Source: Nematostella vectensis
Lineage: Eukaryota; Cnidaria; Anthozoa; Actiniaria; Edwardsiidae
Length of the DNA stretch: 64,000 nucleotides
Assembly (NCBI RefSeq): GCF_932526225.1
Contig: NC_064037.1
Location: 19,255,695-19,319,694, forward strand
Reading direction: 5' to 3'
The stretch's first letter is position 1; every line of letters begins with the position of its first letter. The translations under genes and the position numbers were made by a program. Below the pieces are notes generated by a model. The model ran no database searches. It was not told the DNA's origin and saw only the letters and a list, made by a program, of their open reading frames with translations. Shown here one piece after another: positions 62,781 through 64,000 of this stretch.

Positions 62781-64000
62781 GAGGGACTCCTACTTTAAGT
62801 ATATCTATATTAATAGAAAATATCTGGCAGAAGTATGAAATTGCAAGATTTATTTCAGAAATATAGGTTACAAAATATATAACAATTCAATAAATATTGT
62901 AAATATATATATATATATATTTATAAATTGATATGATAATCTTATATTATTTATTATCTTATGAATAAAGAATTTATTAAATGGTCTCTATTACCATAAA
63001 AGGCACGAGCACTTCTAAATATGAAGTAAGATTATATAAATATTTTTCAAATAAATTTTTACTTTTTTGCTAAATCCTTAATTGCTTTAAGCAATGAATG
63101 TCAAAAAACTGTTGTGTGACAGAATAAATATTGGCAAGAATTAATAGTTATGGATATATCAGAATGTATATAAATATATCAGCATTACAGTATTATGCCT
63201 CAGAATTCAAATATTACATAACTATTTTTTCAGATAGTATAGATCACTTTGTACAGTATATACAAAAAAATATGTGTGAACATTTGCAACATTTTGTTGC
63301 ATGGGATTTTGAAAACCTCAATAAAGAATAATTTACCAATATATTAAAGTATTTTAATTTTAGTACCATAGACGAATGTTGTTTATTTCTTCCCTGATTC
63401 TAGTATATACATTACATATTTACTAAGGGATATACAATTCCAGTTTCCTTAAATTTCTTATGAACCTGCATTAGGTAGCCACTTTATTTTATGCTGAAAG
63501 CAGATCAATCACACTTTTTATGTAAGAACACAATACAGTAAATGCTCTGCCAACATGCACTCTTGTGAGTGGACAGCTTTACTTCCGAACAACTTTTCTA
63601 AACCCAGATTTTGCATCATTGAAATACTGTGTTCAAGTTTATCATAGACCTCACTGCATCACAATAACAATGTTCTTATTCATAAAAAAAGAGTTGCTGA
63701 TGATTTGAAATAATATATTGATCAAATGTATTCCAAAATTAACATACAAATATGTCTTTTTTTTATTTGCTGTAATTTGTAATTGCATAACATAAGAGAT
63801 CTGCATTTAGCATTTGTAAAGATAATGGGATAAGTAGAAAGTATACCAACTCTGTCTTAGGCTGCCATAAGATAATTTACAAAAACAAGTTCAATAAAGA
63901 TAATAGAAAAATCAAACATTTTATTAAAAAAAATATTTCATCACCTATCAAAGTCTATCATTCATAAAAAAAATCATTTAACCATTGGATGCTTACAAAT
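62781..64000. other. AT-rich stretch, no gene seen
   Basis: AT-rich with a short TA run at 62900-62922. No ORF, RNA gene or transposon end is recognised. Confidence 0.6.

Overview
This window looks like nuclear DNA of an animal, most likely a cnidarian (anthozoan or hydrozoan); that is inference. The grounds are spliced genes with GT-AG introns, a Kolobok-type (TTAA) transposon with a THAP-domain remnant, a protein of the P2X7-C-terminal-like cysteine family, fragments of a Polinton-like virus of a type I associate with cnidarian genomes, tRNA-derived repeats, and very large satellite and microsatellite arrays. No bacterial operons, rRNA genes, CRISPR arrays or ordinary housekeeping genes are visible.

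Layout. 1-11986: 2.7 near-identical copies of a 4.38-kb macrosatellite. Each copy holds two G-rich 61-bp minisatellite blocks that pass through a TTA-rich hinge into a C-rich, partly complementary arm, with head-to-head tRNA-like sequences at the junctions. 11987-15111: flanking non-coding sequence, a GGAGT/ACTCC palindromic field, a CAC-rich duplication and part of another composite repeat. 15112-18687: a 3.58-kb Kolobok-like transposon inserted at TTAA inside that repeat. It carries a three-exon gene for a small P2X7-C-domain-like protein on + and a decayed THAP transposase on -. 18692-29950: more copies of the composite repeat, a 3.7-kb stretch without a clear gene, and several kb of TTA/ATT simple sequence. 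29951-35835: a GC-richer island with a decayed Polinton-like virus (HNH nuclease, major capsid protein, packaging ATPase and two conserved unknowns), internally duplicated. 35835-40213: another composite repeat, AT-rich simple sequence and a 1.75-kb decamer satellite.

40214-61408 is the most striking part. A 3.9-kb segment carrying a tyrosine recombinase gene occurs twice in direct orientation, around a 12.1-kb array of about 60 copies of a 204-bp satellite. The right copy can be assembled into a nine-exon, 538-codon uninterrupted reading frame in which all splice phases agree and all the catalytic residues of a tyrosine recombinase are present. The left copy is broken by a 2-bp slip in a homopolymer and cut off just after its catalytic tyrosine by the decamer satellite. 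In both copies the 204-bp satellite lies directly upstream of the recombinase start, and most monomers carry TGACGTCA and CACGTG sites. The decamer satellite bounds the whole block on both sides. 61409-64000: low-information sequence with a 17-bp minisatellite.

Reading of the whole: an accessory, repeat-dominated locus in which a probably intact Crypton-like recombinase is physically tied to two satellite families. Whether the recombinase drives the satellite amplification is a hypothesis, not something the sequence proves.
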